A stretch of 64,000 bases of DNA from Patescibacteria group bacterium (GTDB taxonomy: Bacteria > Patescibacteriota > Patescibacteriia > 2-12-FULL-60-25). The DNA is taken from the NCBI GenBank assembly GCA_023229665.1, contig JALNYW010000001.1:558001-622000 (forward strand), given 5' to 3'. The stretch's first letter is position 1. Every line of letters begins with the position of its first letter. This document shows, one piece after another, positions 33,102-41,455 of this stretch. The notes under the pieces are model-generated. The model searched no databases. It had not been told where the DNA came from and saw only the letters and a list, made by a program, of their open reading frames with translations. A program made the position numbers and the translations under genes.

Positions 33102-33941
33102 TTAGATCTTCTTGCCCTTGCGACGCGTGATGATGAGCTTGTTGGACGAGAGGTGCGCGCGGCGGGTCTTCACGCCAAGCGCGTGCTTGCCCCACTTGGT
33201 CTTCGCGTACTTCATACCGATCGGATGCTTACCTTCACCACCACCGTGCGGGTGGTCGACCGGGTTCATGACCTTACCGCGGACCGTCGGCTTGATGCCT
33301 CGGTTGCGCATGCGGCCGGCCTTGCCCCAACGAACGAGATGCCAGTCCGGGTTGGACACCGTGCCGATCGTGGCCATGCACGACTTCGGAACGCGGCGCG
33401 TTTCACCCGACGGAAGCTTGATCACGGCCCACGATCCTTCCACCGCCATGAACTCGATGCGGGAGCCGGCGCCGTGGCCAAGCTGACCGCCCTTGTCCGG
33501 GACGAGTTCAACGGAGTGAATGGGCGTACCGACCGGGATCTTTTCGAGCGGGAGGCGGTTTCCCACCTGGATTTCCGCTTCGTTCTTGGAGGAGACGATC
33601 ACGTCCCCCACCTTGAGTCCATCCGGCTGGAGGATGTAGCTCTTCACGCCGTCCTTATAAGTGATGAGCGAGACACGGGCGCCGCGGTTCGGATCGTACT
33701 CGATCGTCTTCACGGTGGCCGGGATGTCGTAACGGCTGCGGATGAAGTCCACTTCGCGCAAGTAGCGCTTATGGCCGCCGCCCTGGTGGCGTACGGTAAT
33801 TTTGCCGTTCGTGCGACCGGCGTGCTGCTTCTTCATCGACACGAGAGACTTTTCAGGAACCATCGTGGTGATGTCCTTGAAAGACTGGCGTGAGATGTTG
33901 CGCTGCCCGGTAGTCACCGGGCGGATTTTCTTGATAGGCAT
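33102..33941 (-). CDS. rplB: Ribosomal protein uL2
   Basis: 279 residues. KKQHAGRTNGKITVRHQGGG in the first third, and the peptidyl-transferase-near loop MNPVDHPHGGGEGKHP with the conserved His. Junction with rplW is TAATCCTATG. Confidence 0.98.
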   Translation of the reverse strand: MPIKKIRPVTTGQRNISRQSFKDITTMVPEKSLVSMKKQHAGRTNGKITVRHQGGGHKRYLREVDFIRSRYDIPATVKTIEYDPNRGARVSLITYKDGVKSYILQPDGLKVGDVIVSSKNEAEIQVGNRLPLEKIPVGTPIHSVELVPDKGGQLGHGAGSRIEFMAVEGSWAVIKLPSGETRRVPKSCMATIGTVSNPDWHLVRWGKAGRMRNRGIKPTVRGKVMNPVDHPHGGGEGKHPIGMKYAKTKWGKHALGVKTRRAHLSSNKLIITRRKGKKI

Positions 33942-33945
33942 AGGA

Positions 33946-34389
33946 TTAGACGCCTTCGTACATGGCGATGGTCTGGCCCTTCTTCAGGGTGACGAGCGCC
34001 TTTTTCATGTCCTGGCGGAACGAGAGACGCTTGCCGCGGCGGACCGGCTTGCCGCCGATCTTCACGATGCGGACCTTCTCCACTTTCACGCCGTACAAGG
34101 CTTCAACGGCTTTCTTGATGGAAACTTTTTCGGCATCCAACGCGACGCGGAACACATACGTGCCGCGGTCAGCGAGGCGCGCCGCCTTTTCGCTCACATG
34201 CGGCATGCGCAAGAGCGTGTTGGAAAGCGCGTTTCCGGCTGAGGCCTGCGACGTTTCCGTCTTGGCAGCCTCTTCCTTCTTCACGGCTTTCTTGGCCGGG
34301 GCCTTTTTGGCAGCCGGCTTCTTGGCCACCGGCTTCTTGTCCGCGGTTTCAGCGTCGGACTTCTTCTTGAAACGGTCGAGAATAGCCAT
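33946..34389 (-). CDS. rplW: Ribosomal protein uL23 with Lys/Ala-rich N-terminus
   Basis: 147 residues from MAILDRFKKKSD. Residues about 10-60 are a Lys/Ala/Pro low-complexity region (KKPVAKKPAAKKAPAKKAVK); the L23 core follows (PHVSEKAARLADRGTYVFRV; IKKAVEALYGVKVEKVRIVK). L23 is the docking site for SRP and trigger factor, so an added basic N-terminal region is of interest. It starts 1 nt after the rplD stop. Confidence 0.95.
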   Translation of the reverse strand: MAILDRFKKKSDAETADKKPVAKKPAAKKAPAKKAVKKEEAAKTETSQASAGNALSNTLLRMPHVSEKAARLADRGTYVFRVALDAEKVSIKKAVEALYGVKVEKVRIVKIGGKPVRRGKRLSFRQDMKKALVTLKKGQTIAMYEGV

Positions 34390-34390
34390 A

Positions 34391-35017
34391 TTATGCGTAG
34401 ATCTTCTCAAACGCTTCGACGGCGTCCTTGAGGAAGGCCACCGAGCGGTGCTTCAAAACGTCTTCGAGGTTGACCGACTGGGCCGTGACCACGGTCACGT
34501 TCGGCAAGTTGCGCGCCATGCGCATCAAGGTCGGGTTGGAGGCCGGAGCAACCAACAAGACATTGCGGCCGACCGGAAGCTTGTGGACCATGCCCGCGAG
34601 AATCTTGGTCTTGGCCGGTTCGGTCGTGATCGAGTCGATGACGATCAAGCTCTTGTCATCCACCTTGCTGGACAAGGCGATGAACAAGGCTTTCTGTTTG
34701 GCTTTGCGGTTGACCTTCTGCGTAAAATTACGTTCAGAAGTCGGACCAAAAGCAATACCACCGCCGATCCACTGCGGGTTACGGATCGAACCCTGGCGGG
34801 CGCGGCCGGTTCCCTTCTGCTTCCACGGCTTCTTACCACCACCACGGACTTCGCCCTTGGTTTTGGTATTGGCGATGGCCTTGCGGCGGTTCGCCTGCTG
34901 CGCGAGCAACACTTCGTGGACCAGCGAGAGCTTTCCCTTCACGCCGAAGTGAGCCTCGTTGAGGTTCATTTCGCCGGCGGTCTTGCCGTCCTGGGTATAA
35001 ATAGAAACGTTAGGCAT
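34391..35017 (-). CDS. rplD: Ribosomal protein uL4
   Basis: 208 residues from MPNVSIYTQDGKTAGEMNLN. The tunnel-loop region with KPWKQKGTGRARQGSIRNPQ (about 68-87) is intact. L4 controls its own operon in E. coli through an mRNA leader; a structured leader is present upstream of rplC here. Four nt separate it from rplC (TAATCATATG). Confidence 0.96.
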   Translation of the reverse strand: MPNVSIYTQDGKTAGEMNLNEAHFGVKGKLSLVHEVLLAQQANRRKAIANTKTKGEVRGGGKKPWKQKGTGRARQGSIRNPQWIGGGIAFGPTSERNFTQKVNRKAKQKALFIALSSKVDDKSLIVIDSITTEPAKTKILAGMVHKLPVGRNVLLVAPASNPTLMRMARNLPNVTVVTAQSVNLEDVLKHRSVAFLKDAVEAFEKIYA

Positions 35018-35021
35018 ATGA

Positions 35022-35624
35022 TTACGCGGAAACGATTTCGAGCACGGAGTTACGGGCACCCGGAACCGCGCCCTTGATGGCAAGGATGCCGCCGTCGCGG
35101 ACTTCGACGACTTCCAGTTTCTGGACCGTGACCTGCTCGTTGCCCATGCGGCCGGCCATGCGGCGGCCCTTGAACACGTGCTGAGGACCACCGGCACCGA
35201 TCGAACCCGGCATACGTTCCTGGTCCTTGTGACCGTGGGACGTCGGATGGCCATGGAATCCATGGCGCTTCACAACACCCTGGAACCCCTTACCCTTCGA
35301 CACGCCCGTCACGTTTACCATGTCGCCCGGCTGGAACACGGCGGCCTCAACGGCATCACCGCGCTTCAATTCGGACGCCGTCTCCACGCGAAAATCGCGC
35401 AATTCGGACATCAACGGAAGATCTTTCAAGTGGCCAGCCTCGGGCTTGGTGAGCTTTTTCACAGTACGGAACCCGATCTGAACGGCGTTCACGCCATCCT
35501 TTTCAGCGGTCTTCACCTGGGTGACGACGCACGGGCCCGCCTGCACGAGGGTAACCGGAACCACCGCTCCATCGGGGCGGTACACCTGGGTCATTTCGAG
35601 CTTTTTGGCGAGAATGAATTTCAT
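35022..35624 (-). CDS. rplC: Ribosomal protein uL3
   Basis: 200 residues: MKFILAKKLEMTQVYRPDGA, the FQGVVKRHGFHGHPTSHG stretch and the RMAGRMGNEQVTVQKLEVVE segment are L3 signatures. Unlike its operon neighbours it is preceded by a 162-nt gap containing a 49-nt two-tier hairpin that ends 2 nt before the ATG. Confidence 0.97.
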   Translation of the reverse strand: MKFILAKKLEMTQVYRPDGAVVPVTLVQAGPCVVTQVKTAEKDGVNAVQIGFRTVKKLTKPEAGHLKDLPLMSELRDFRVETASELKRGDAVEAAVFQPGDMVNVTGVSKGKGFQGVVKRHGFHGHPTSHGHKDQERMPGSIGAGGPQHVFKGRRMAGRMGNEQVTVQKLEVVEVRDGGILAIKGAVPGARNSVLEIVSA

Positions 35625-35625
35625 A

Positions 35626-35674
35626 AAGCCTGGAATCCGCAGGCGATCGGAAATCGCCTACACATTCCAGGCTT
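35626..35674 (-). promoter_or_regulatory. Two-tier leader hairpin before rplC
   Basis: AAGCCTGGAAT (35626-35636) and ATTCCAGGCTT (35664-35674) form an 11-bp outer stem; AGGCGAT (35641-35647) and ATCGCCT (35653-35659) form a 7-bp inner stem. The whole lies immediately upstream of the rplC ATG in the mRNA and would block ribosome entry. A second hairpin (TTCCGAC 35724-35730, GTCGGAA 35735-35741) lies further upstream. Confidence 0.65.
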
Positions 35675-35786
35675 AAAATCCTGACGTGATAATCGATTTC
35701 GATGCACTGCAGGGAGGTTATCGTTCCGACGAATGTCGGAAGAACTTTCTCCTTGGGATCGAATAGGTTGTGTAACGGTTACGGAA

Positions 35787-36152
35787 TTACATCTTAATCT
35801 CGACATCGACACCGGCCGGAAGGTTGAGCGACGTCAGAGCGTCGATCGTCTTCGCATTCGGGTCGAGGATGTCCACGATGCGCTTGTGGATGCGCATTTC
35901 GAACTGCTCGCGCGCGTTCTTGTGGACGAAGGTGGAGCGGTTGACCGTCCACTTCTTCTTTTCCGTCGGCAGCGGGACCGGGCCTACCACTTTGGCGCCC
36001 GTGCGTTCCGCGGTTTCGATGATGGTGCGCGTCGCCTGGTCGATGATCTTGTGATCATAGGCCCGGATCTTGATGCGCACGCGATGGCTGGGTGCGGCTT
36101 CCTTTACGGAGGCCTTCTTGGTGTCGGACATGGATGTAAGTGAGGAGGCCAT
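35787..36152 (-). CDS. rpsJ: Ribosomal protein uS10
   Basis: 121 residues. Core: [20 protein letters not shown] (about 23-42), [19 protein letters not shown], and the end THAL-like [18 protein letters not shown]. The start at 36152 (MASSL) is favoured because GGAGAG lies 10 nt upstream; MSDTKK at 36131 is the alternative. S10 also works with NusB in antitermination. It heads the long operon after tuf, and its ribosome site is inside a hairpin. Confidence 0.95.
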   Translation of the reverse strand: MASSLTSMSDTKKASVKEAAPSHRVRIKIRAYDHKIIDQATRTIIETAERTGAKVVGPVPLPTEKKKWTVNRSTFVHKNAREQFEMRIHKRIVDILDPNAKTIDALTSLNLPAGVDVEIKM

Positions 36153-36162
36153 GGCATTCCCA

Positions 36163-36223
36163 CTCTCCTTCGGGCTACGGACGTCGTCCGGAAACCGAAG
36201 GAGAGGAGGAAACCCCCTCTCCT
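36163..36223 (-). promoter_or_regulatory. Mutually exclusive hairpins over the rpsJ ribosome site
   Basis: In the minus-strand mRNA, segment B (36195-36205, CTCTCCTTCGG) pairs over 11 bp with segment C (36163-36173, CCGAAGGAGAG), which holds the only Shine-Dalgarno site of the operon; an inner stem (36178-36182 with 36186-36190) caps it. Upstream segment A (36216-36223, AGGAGAGG) pairs over 8 bp with B (36199-36206). A:B and B:C cannot coexist, so this can act as an on/off switch. Confidence 0.6.
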
Positions 36224-36228
36224 AAGAG

Positions 36229-37419
<1,191 letters not shown>

Positions 37420-37498
37420 AGGAGCGAAGCGTTAAGAATGGCTAGTTAAAAACAATTTTCGCGTTTGCGAGTTCCAAGAGGATAGCAGAGGACAAAAA

Positions 37499-37545
37499 AA
37501 CGCGCAAGAGCATTGGGTTTCATACCCCTCTATGCGCGTTTTTAA
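37499..37545. terminator. Bidirectional terminator between tuf and the 37553 gene
   Basis: AACGCGCA (37499-37506) pairs with TGCGCGTT (37533-37540); an inner GGGT/ACCC hairpin (37515-37518, 37524-37527) sits in the loop. A- and T-runs flank both sides. It ends the upstream minus-strand gene before the tuf promoter. Confidence 0.65.
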
Positions 37546-37552
37546 TCTAACA

Positions 37553-37903
37553 TTAGCTATTTTTTGATTCGTCGAGGGGCTCAATATAGAAACGCTCCTC
37601 CATTGATAACTCAGCCAAAAGTTCGGGCATGACTTGGGACTTGGGTTGGGGGCTGGAACCATCACGGACCGGAACCATAATCGGCTCCCCGACCGGGGCC
37701 TGTTTTGGCATGGCGCGGGCGGCGGGGGCTGATCCACCCTCGACCAAAGCTTCGTATACTTCGAGCGGAAGCACGACCATGGGCTCTCTTCCATCAGGGT
37801 CCGTCACCATAAGCGGCATCCCCTGCCGACGGGCCATCTCAAGCATGCGCTGGAAAGACATATGCCAGGCATAGTGAAACTTGCGTAAAACTACGTCAAC
37901 CAA
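37553..37903 (-). CDS. Small protein of unknown function, antitoxin-like N-terminus
   Basis: 116 residues (or 102 from MSFQRM at 37861). The stretch MSFQRMLEMARRQGMPLMVT with VLPLEVYEALVEGG resembles the DNA-binding half of Phd/YefM-type antitoxins, followed by a Pro-rich disordered region and an acidic C-terminal helix (MPELLAELSMEERFYIEP). No toxin gene is adjacent, so this may be a housekeeping regulator. It is divergent from the 37970 gene. Confidence 0.5.
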   Translation of the reverse strand: MVDVVLRKFHYAWHMSFQRMLEMARRQGMPLMVTDPDGREPMVVLPLEVYEALVEGGSAPAARAMPKQAPVGEPIMVPVRDGSSPQPKSQVMPELLAELSMEERFYIEPLDESKNS

Positions 37904-37913
37904 GCCAAAAGGG

Positions 37914-37942
37914 TTGACAGATTAGCCAATACTTGATATATC
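37914..37942 (+). promoter_or_regulatory. Sigma70-type promoter of the zinc-ribbon gene
   Basis: TTGACA (37914-37919), 17-nt spacer, TATATC (37937-37942). Leader of about 20 nt with GGAGGA at 37961-37966. Confidence 0.65.
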
Positions 37943-37969
37943 TACCAGTCCCGAAAACAAGGAGGATCC

Positions 37970-38236
37970 GTGAACCTTCAGTGCGAGAACTGCCAGTGCA
38001 CCATCAACGTGGCCGACGAGGCCTCCGGCTGCCGGAGCTGCTCCAAGCCACCCCCGCCGCCCTCGCCGAGCGCGCAGCCGCGCTACGACGCCTCGGCCCC
38101 CGTCGAGAGCCTCGACCACGAGACTCTCGCCGCGTTCCAGGACGGAAAGCTGTTCCCCGTCCCGAAGTCGACGCTCGGCGACCTCCTCCGCGCCAAGAAC
38201 GCGGATGGCGCCGACGACGCGCACCTGTTCGTCTGA
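37970..38236 (+). CDS. 88-residue zinc-ribbon-like protein
   Basis: GTG start 3 nt after GGAGGATCC. The N-terminus has C-x2-C-x-C (CENCQC) and C-x2-C (CRSC) at about residues 5-24, a likely zinc site, then a Pro-rich linker (KPPPPPSPS), then a helical C-terminal segment (LDHETLAAFQDGKLFPVPKS; TLGDLLRAKNADG). Family not recognised. Cassette-class gene; the TGA stop forms part of its terminator stem. Confidence 0.6.
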   Translation: MNLQCENCQCTINVADEASGCRSCSKPPPPPSPSAQPRYDASAPVESLDHETLAAFQDGKLFPVPKSTLGDLLRAKNADGADDAHLFV

Positions 38237-38264
38237 GTCACCGCAAGGTGGCTCGTTTTATTTT
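38234..38264 (+). terminator. Terminator containing the zinc-ribbon stop codon
   Basis: GAGTCACC (38235-38242), loop GCAA, GGTGGCTC (38247-38254; one G-U), then GTTTTATTTT. TGA stop is 38234-38236. The T-rich tail reaches the end of the convergent ABC gene. Confidence 0.65.
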
Positions 38265-40101
38265 ACGAATACCACTTCGCTTGTTCCTGGTAGAGGTGCG
38301 CGTATTTCCCGTTCTTGGCGAGCAACGCTTCATGCGAACCATCCTCGCTTAACTTGCCTTTTTCAAAAACGAGAATGCGCGAAGCGCGACGGACCGTTGA
38401 AAAACGATGGGAAATATAAATGATGCTCTTGCCGCCCATGCTCTCGTGCAAGCGTTCGAAGAACGCCGTTTCCGCAAGCGCATCCATGGCGGAGGTCGGC
38501 TCGTCAAAAGCGATGATGCGTCCGCCACGAATCAAGGTACGCGCAATGACCAGGCGCTGTGTCTGTCCGCCGGAAACTTTCGCCGGCACTACTCCCGGAG
38601 GCGCGACCCAATCCCCGATAAACGCATTCAATCCCTTGGGAATTTCACGCACGACCATATCAGCGCCGGCGACGGACAATCCTTTTCGCAAGGGCAAGCC
38701 TGCCGACTTCCATTTCCCGCTCCCCTGTCCGTACAAAAGATTCTCGCCCAAAAAATCTTGAAAGAGCTTCGAATCCTGAAGCATGAGGTGGAAGGAACGC
38801 CGCCATTCGGATTTTTTATAGGCGGACAGAGGTTTTCCATTTATGTAAATCGCGCCGCCGGTGGGCTCATCCAGCCCCGCAAGCAAACGCAAGAACGTTG
38901 ATTTCCCCGCTCCATTTTCCCCAACGACGGCCAAGTGCTCCCCTTCGACGAAGGTAAGGCTCACATGTGACAAAGCGTCGCGCTCAGCTCCGCGATACCG
39001 GTACGAAACGTCACGGAACTCGACGACGATTCGATTCTTAGGCATCAGCAACCCTTCGCCTGATTCTACGGGAAATGTTAGCAAATGGCGGACGCGCGCG
39101 AGGATCGCCAAATCCGCGGAAAGATTCCCGAGACTTGAAGCCATGCTATTCAAGCCATCGCCAAGCAAGGTGAAAAGGTTGATGGCGATATAGAGCAATG
39201 CAAGCTGGGACGGATCGCGAAACGCGGGCGGCGCAAAACTGATGATGATCGCCGCAAATGCAAATCCCTGGAGCAACGCCAACGATGCGCGCGAGGTCGC
39301 GCTCCGAATGGCGGATTTACGGAAGCGTTCAAGCACGCGACGAACCGCTTCACGAAAATTCGACAGAATTCTGCCGGCCGCTTCCAAGAGACGGATTTCA
39401 CGGAAATCCTCGCCTAACATGAAAAGATACCGCGTATATTCGATGCGGCGGCCATCATACGAGTTCCATGTCGCCGTCCATAAATCACGCTTGGATTCGG
39501 CTTGTGAATTCATGGCTTGCAAGAACGAGATGCCAAGCACCATCACGAGCACCCACCAAGGAACAAGGAATCCGAGCGAGACCGCGCCCAACACCTGAAC
39601 GGCGCTCCGGATAAGTTGCTCGGTCGCATGCGGCAAATTATTGATGCGCCACATATCTTCGCGCGCGAAGTCCAAGTCACGCCGGATTTCCGGGTCCACC
39701 AATTTTTCCGGCGGAATACGCGCAAGATGCGCGAACAATTCATCAGAAGCCTTCAAGCCGACCGAGCGGCTATACCAGGATTCAAGATAAGAATTGAGAA
39801 CGTCCTGAGTCAGACGGCTCGCGGCAAAGGTAATGATAGTAAGCGTGATCAGCAGCGGCGCGCGCTCGGCTTGGCCCGAACCGATCGCGGTAATCAATAG
39901 CGAAAAGATGTAAACCTGCAACGGTTGCAGGACGGCCGACGCCAAAAGCAAAACCGCGCGAAACGTCGCCAACCAGGGATTTGCCCGCCACATCAATACG
40001 ATAAACGAACGATACGCGGCAAAACGTTCGCGAAAACCGACGGTGCGCAATCCGAATTCAGCTTCTTCGCCTTTTTTCTTTTTCTTTTTTTCTTTGACCA
40101 T
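38263..40101 (-). CDS. ABC exporter, fused membrane and ATPase domains
   Basis: 612 residues. A Lys-rich N-terminus (KEKKKKKKGEEAE), six membrane helices (about 30-320), then the ATPase: Walker A GENGAGKST (about 397-405), Q-loop LMLQDSKLF, signature VSGGQTQRLVIARTL, Walker B GRIIAFDEPTSAMD and H-loop IYISHRFST. Half-transporter of the lipid/drug/peptide exporter type, working as a dimer; substrate unknown. Divergent from the hydroxylase gene by 44 nt. Confidence 0.9.
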   Translation of the reverse strand: MVKEKKKKKKGEEAEFGLRTVGFRERFAAYRSFIVLMWRANPWLATFRAVLLLASAVLQPLQVYIFSLLITAIGSGQAERAPLLITLTIITFAASRLTQDVLNSYLESWYSRSVGLKASDELFAHLARIPPEKLVDPEIRRDLDFAREDMWRINNLPHATEQLIRSAVQVLGAVSLGFLVPWWVLVMVLGISFLQAMNSQAESKRDLWTATWNSYDGRRIEYTRYLFMLGEDFREIRLLEAAGRILSNFREAVRRVLERFRKSAIRSATSRASLALLQGFAFAAIIISFAPPAFRDPSQLALLYIAINLFTLLGDGLNSMASSLGNLSADLAILARVRHLLTFPVESGEGLLMPKNRIVVEFRDVSYRYRGAERDALSHVSLTFVEGEHLAVVGENGAGKSTFLRLLAGLDEPTGGAIYINGKPLSAYKKSEWRRSFHLMLQDSKLFQDFLGENLLYGQGSGKWKSAGLPLRKGLSVAGADMVVREIPKGLNAFIGDWVAPPGVVPAKVSGGQTQRLVIARTLIRGGRIIAFDEPTSAMDALAETAFFERLHESMGGKSIIYISHRFSTVRRASRILVFEKGKLSEDGSHEALLAKNGKYAHLYQEQAKWYS

Positions 40102-40145
40102 CCTGCGCAGTATATCAAACTCGCTCGATTTGCTAGCCTAAACCC

Positions 40146-41177
40146 ATGCGTCGCATTGCGTTGCCGATTGGGACGGGGCTGGTAAGCGGGATCTTGTCCG
40201 TCTTTTTCGGCTTGCTCGGCATGGGCGGCGTTCTGGCTTTCACATTCCCCAACCTCTTCTCGACTCCCGCACTCCGCGTGATCGATCCTTTTTGGTGGCG
40301 TCTTTTGCTCCATCTCGTCTTGGTGTCAGGATTCTGTGCTGGAATTTGGAGCGTCTTGCGGCGGCGACGCGTATTTCCAGCCCTGCTTGGCTTGGCCCTC
40401 GTCGGAATCGCGACTCTGCTTGGCGGCTCACGCATCCCGCTCACCGCCGAAGTGAATGCGCCGTTCACCATCAGTCTCGATCTATTTCTCCTAAACGTGC
40501 TCTTCTATACGGCCATCTTCACGCCGCTCGAACGCCTGTGGCCGATCCGCGCGGAACAAAAAGTTCTCAGGCCGGAGTTTTGGAAAGACATGGGTTACTT
40601 TTTCCGCAATACTATTCTCATTCAAGCGCTCACCTTTTTGGTCATTTTCCCGATACGAATCGTATTCGTTTCCTGGCAAGAAAATGCGTTTCACGGTTGG
40701 TTGCTTGGCCTACCCTTGTTCATTCAATTCCTCATCGCTTTTTTCGCGGCCGACTTCACTACGTATTGGTCGCATCGCTTTTTCCACGAATGGAGATGGC
40801 TTTGGCCATTCCACGCCGTGCACCACAGCGCGACGAGTATGGATTGGCTCGCCGGCTCGCGCTTACACCTGGTGGATATTATCGTTACGCGCATCGCGGG
40901 CTTCATCCCCTTATACATTCTCGGCTTTCCGTCTGAAGTTCTCTATCTTTATCTCGCCTGGATCGCCGTTCACGCGACCTTTATCCATGCGAATATCAAA
41001 TGGCCGTTTCCGCGTTTGCGCTATGTGATTTCGACGCCCGTCCATCACCATTGGCACCACGCCCAAGACGCAGAGGCGCGGAATAAAAACTATTCCGTAC
41101 ACAGTCCGCTTTTCGACTGGGTATTCGGCACCCTCTATATGCCGAAAAAACGCTGGCCTAAGTCTTACGGACTTTAG
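40146..41177 (+). CDS. Fatty acid hydroxylase/sterol desaturase-family membrane protein
   Basis: 343 residues. Four N-terminal helices precede the catalytic domain with the three His boxes: HRFFH (about 211-215), HAVHHS (about 223-228) and HHHWHH (about 300-305), the di-iron site of the fatty acid hydroxylase superfamily. It would hydroxylate or desaturate a lipid at the membrane and needs O2, which is notable for a genome of this small, usually fermentative group. No electron donor gene is nearby. Confidence 0.85.
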   Translation: MRRIALPIGTGLVSGILSVFFGLLGMGGVLAFTFPNLFSTPALRVIDPFWWRLLLHLVLVSGFCAGIWSVLRRRRVFPALLGLALVGIATLLGGSRIPLTAEVNAPFTISLDLFLLNVLFYTAIFTPLERLWPIRAEQKVLRPEFWKDMGYFFRNTILIQALTFLVIFPIRIVFVSWQENAFHGWLLGLPLFIQFLIAFFAADFTTYWSHRFFHEWRWLWPFHAVHHSATSMDWLAGSRLHLVDIIVTRIAGFIPLYILGFPSEVLYLYLAWIAVHATFIHANIKWPFPRLRYVISTPVHHHWHHAQDAEARNKNYSVHSPLFDWVFGTLYMPKKRWPKSYGL

Positions 41178-41207
41178 CTAATCTTAGCAAAATATAATGA
41201 ATTATGG

Positions 41208-41236
41208 TTGACAAAACCCTCATTTTGTGCTATAGT
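41208..41236 (+). promoter_or_regulatory. Strong promoter of a candidate small RNA
   Basis: TTGACA (41208-41213), 17-nt spacer ending TGC, TATAGT (41231-41236). The near-consensus -35 and -10 and extended TGn make this the best promoter in the window. It has no gene of recognisable type downstream. Confidence 0.75.
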
Positions 41237-41242
41237 TCATCC

Positions 41243-41441
41243 GAGTGCTACGCGACAGTTCAATCAACGGTTTTGACCTGAACAACTGAATTCGCGTCCG
41301 TCCAGCTGGTACATGCTTCCGGAATACAAACGCACAAAAACAAACGAGGTATCGACAGGATATAGTCTCACAGATTTCGCCTGATTACATCACTTCAAAC
41401 GTTTTGACGAAAAAACACCCCCACAATGCGGGGGTGTTTTG
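41243..41441 (+). ncRNA. Candidate stand-alone small RNA of about 200 nt
   Basis: Between the promoter at 41208-41236 and the terminator CACCCCC/GGGGGTG (41416-41422, 41430-41436) lies about 170 nt without a gene. CAGTT (41260-41264) can pair with AACTG and GTTCA with TGAAC further on, and the phrase GTTTTGAC occurs twice. One 23-codon ORF (41313-41384, MLPEYKRTKTNE start) lacks a ribosome site. It does not match my memory of tmRNA, SRP RNA or RNase P; a 6S-like or unknown RNA is possible. Confidence 0.45.
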
Positions 41442-41442
41442 T
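41416..41442. terminator. Bidirectional terminator, CACCCCC family
   Basis: CACCCCC (41416-41422) and GGGGGTG (41430-41436) with A- and T-runs on either side; ends the small RNA from the left and fusA from the right. Almost the same sequence follows rplA at 55190. Confidence 0.7.
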
Positions 41443-41455
41443 TTTTTGTTCAATC

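Noticed and set aside
32466..33893. A 475-codon plus-strand ORF across rplV-rpsS-rplB
   Set aside because: It crosses three conserved ribosomal genes on the other strand and has no family features.
35621..35812. A 63-codon ORF overlapping the end of rpsJ and ending at the rplC start
   Set aside because: No ribosome site and low likelihood as a protein; only its last 14 codons were kept as a possible leader peptide in the findings.
37553..37903. Toxin-antitoxin pair
   Set aside because: Only an antitoxin-like N-terminus is seen; the adjacent divergent gene is a zinc-ribbon protein with its own promoter and no toxin features.
41313..41384. A 23-codon ORF in the candidate small RNA
   Set aside because: No Shine-Dalgarno site and no recognisable feature; not called as a gene, though it is mentioned as the alternative to a non-coding RNA.
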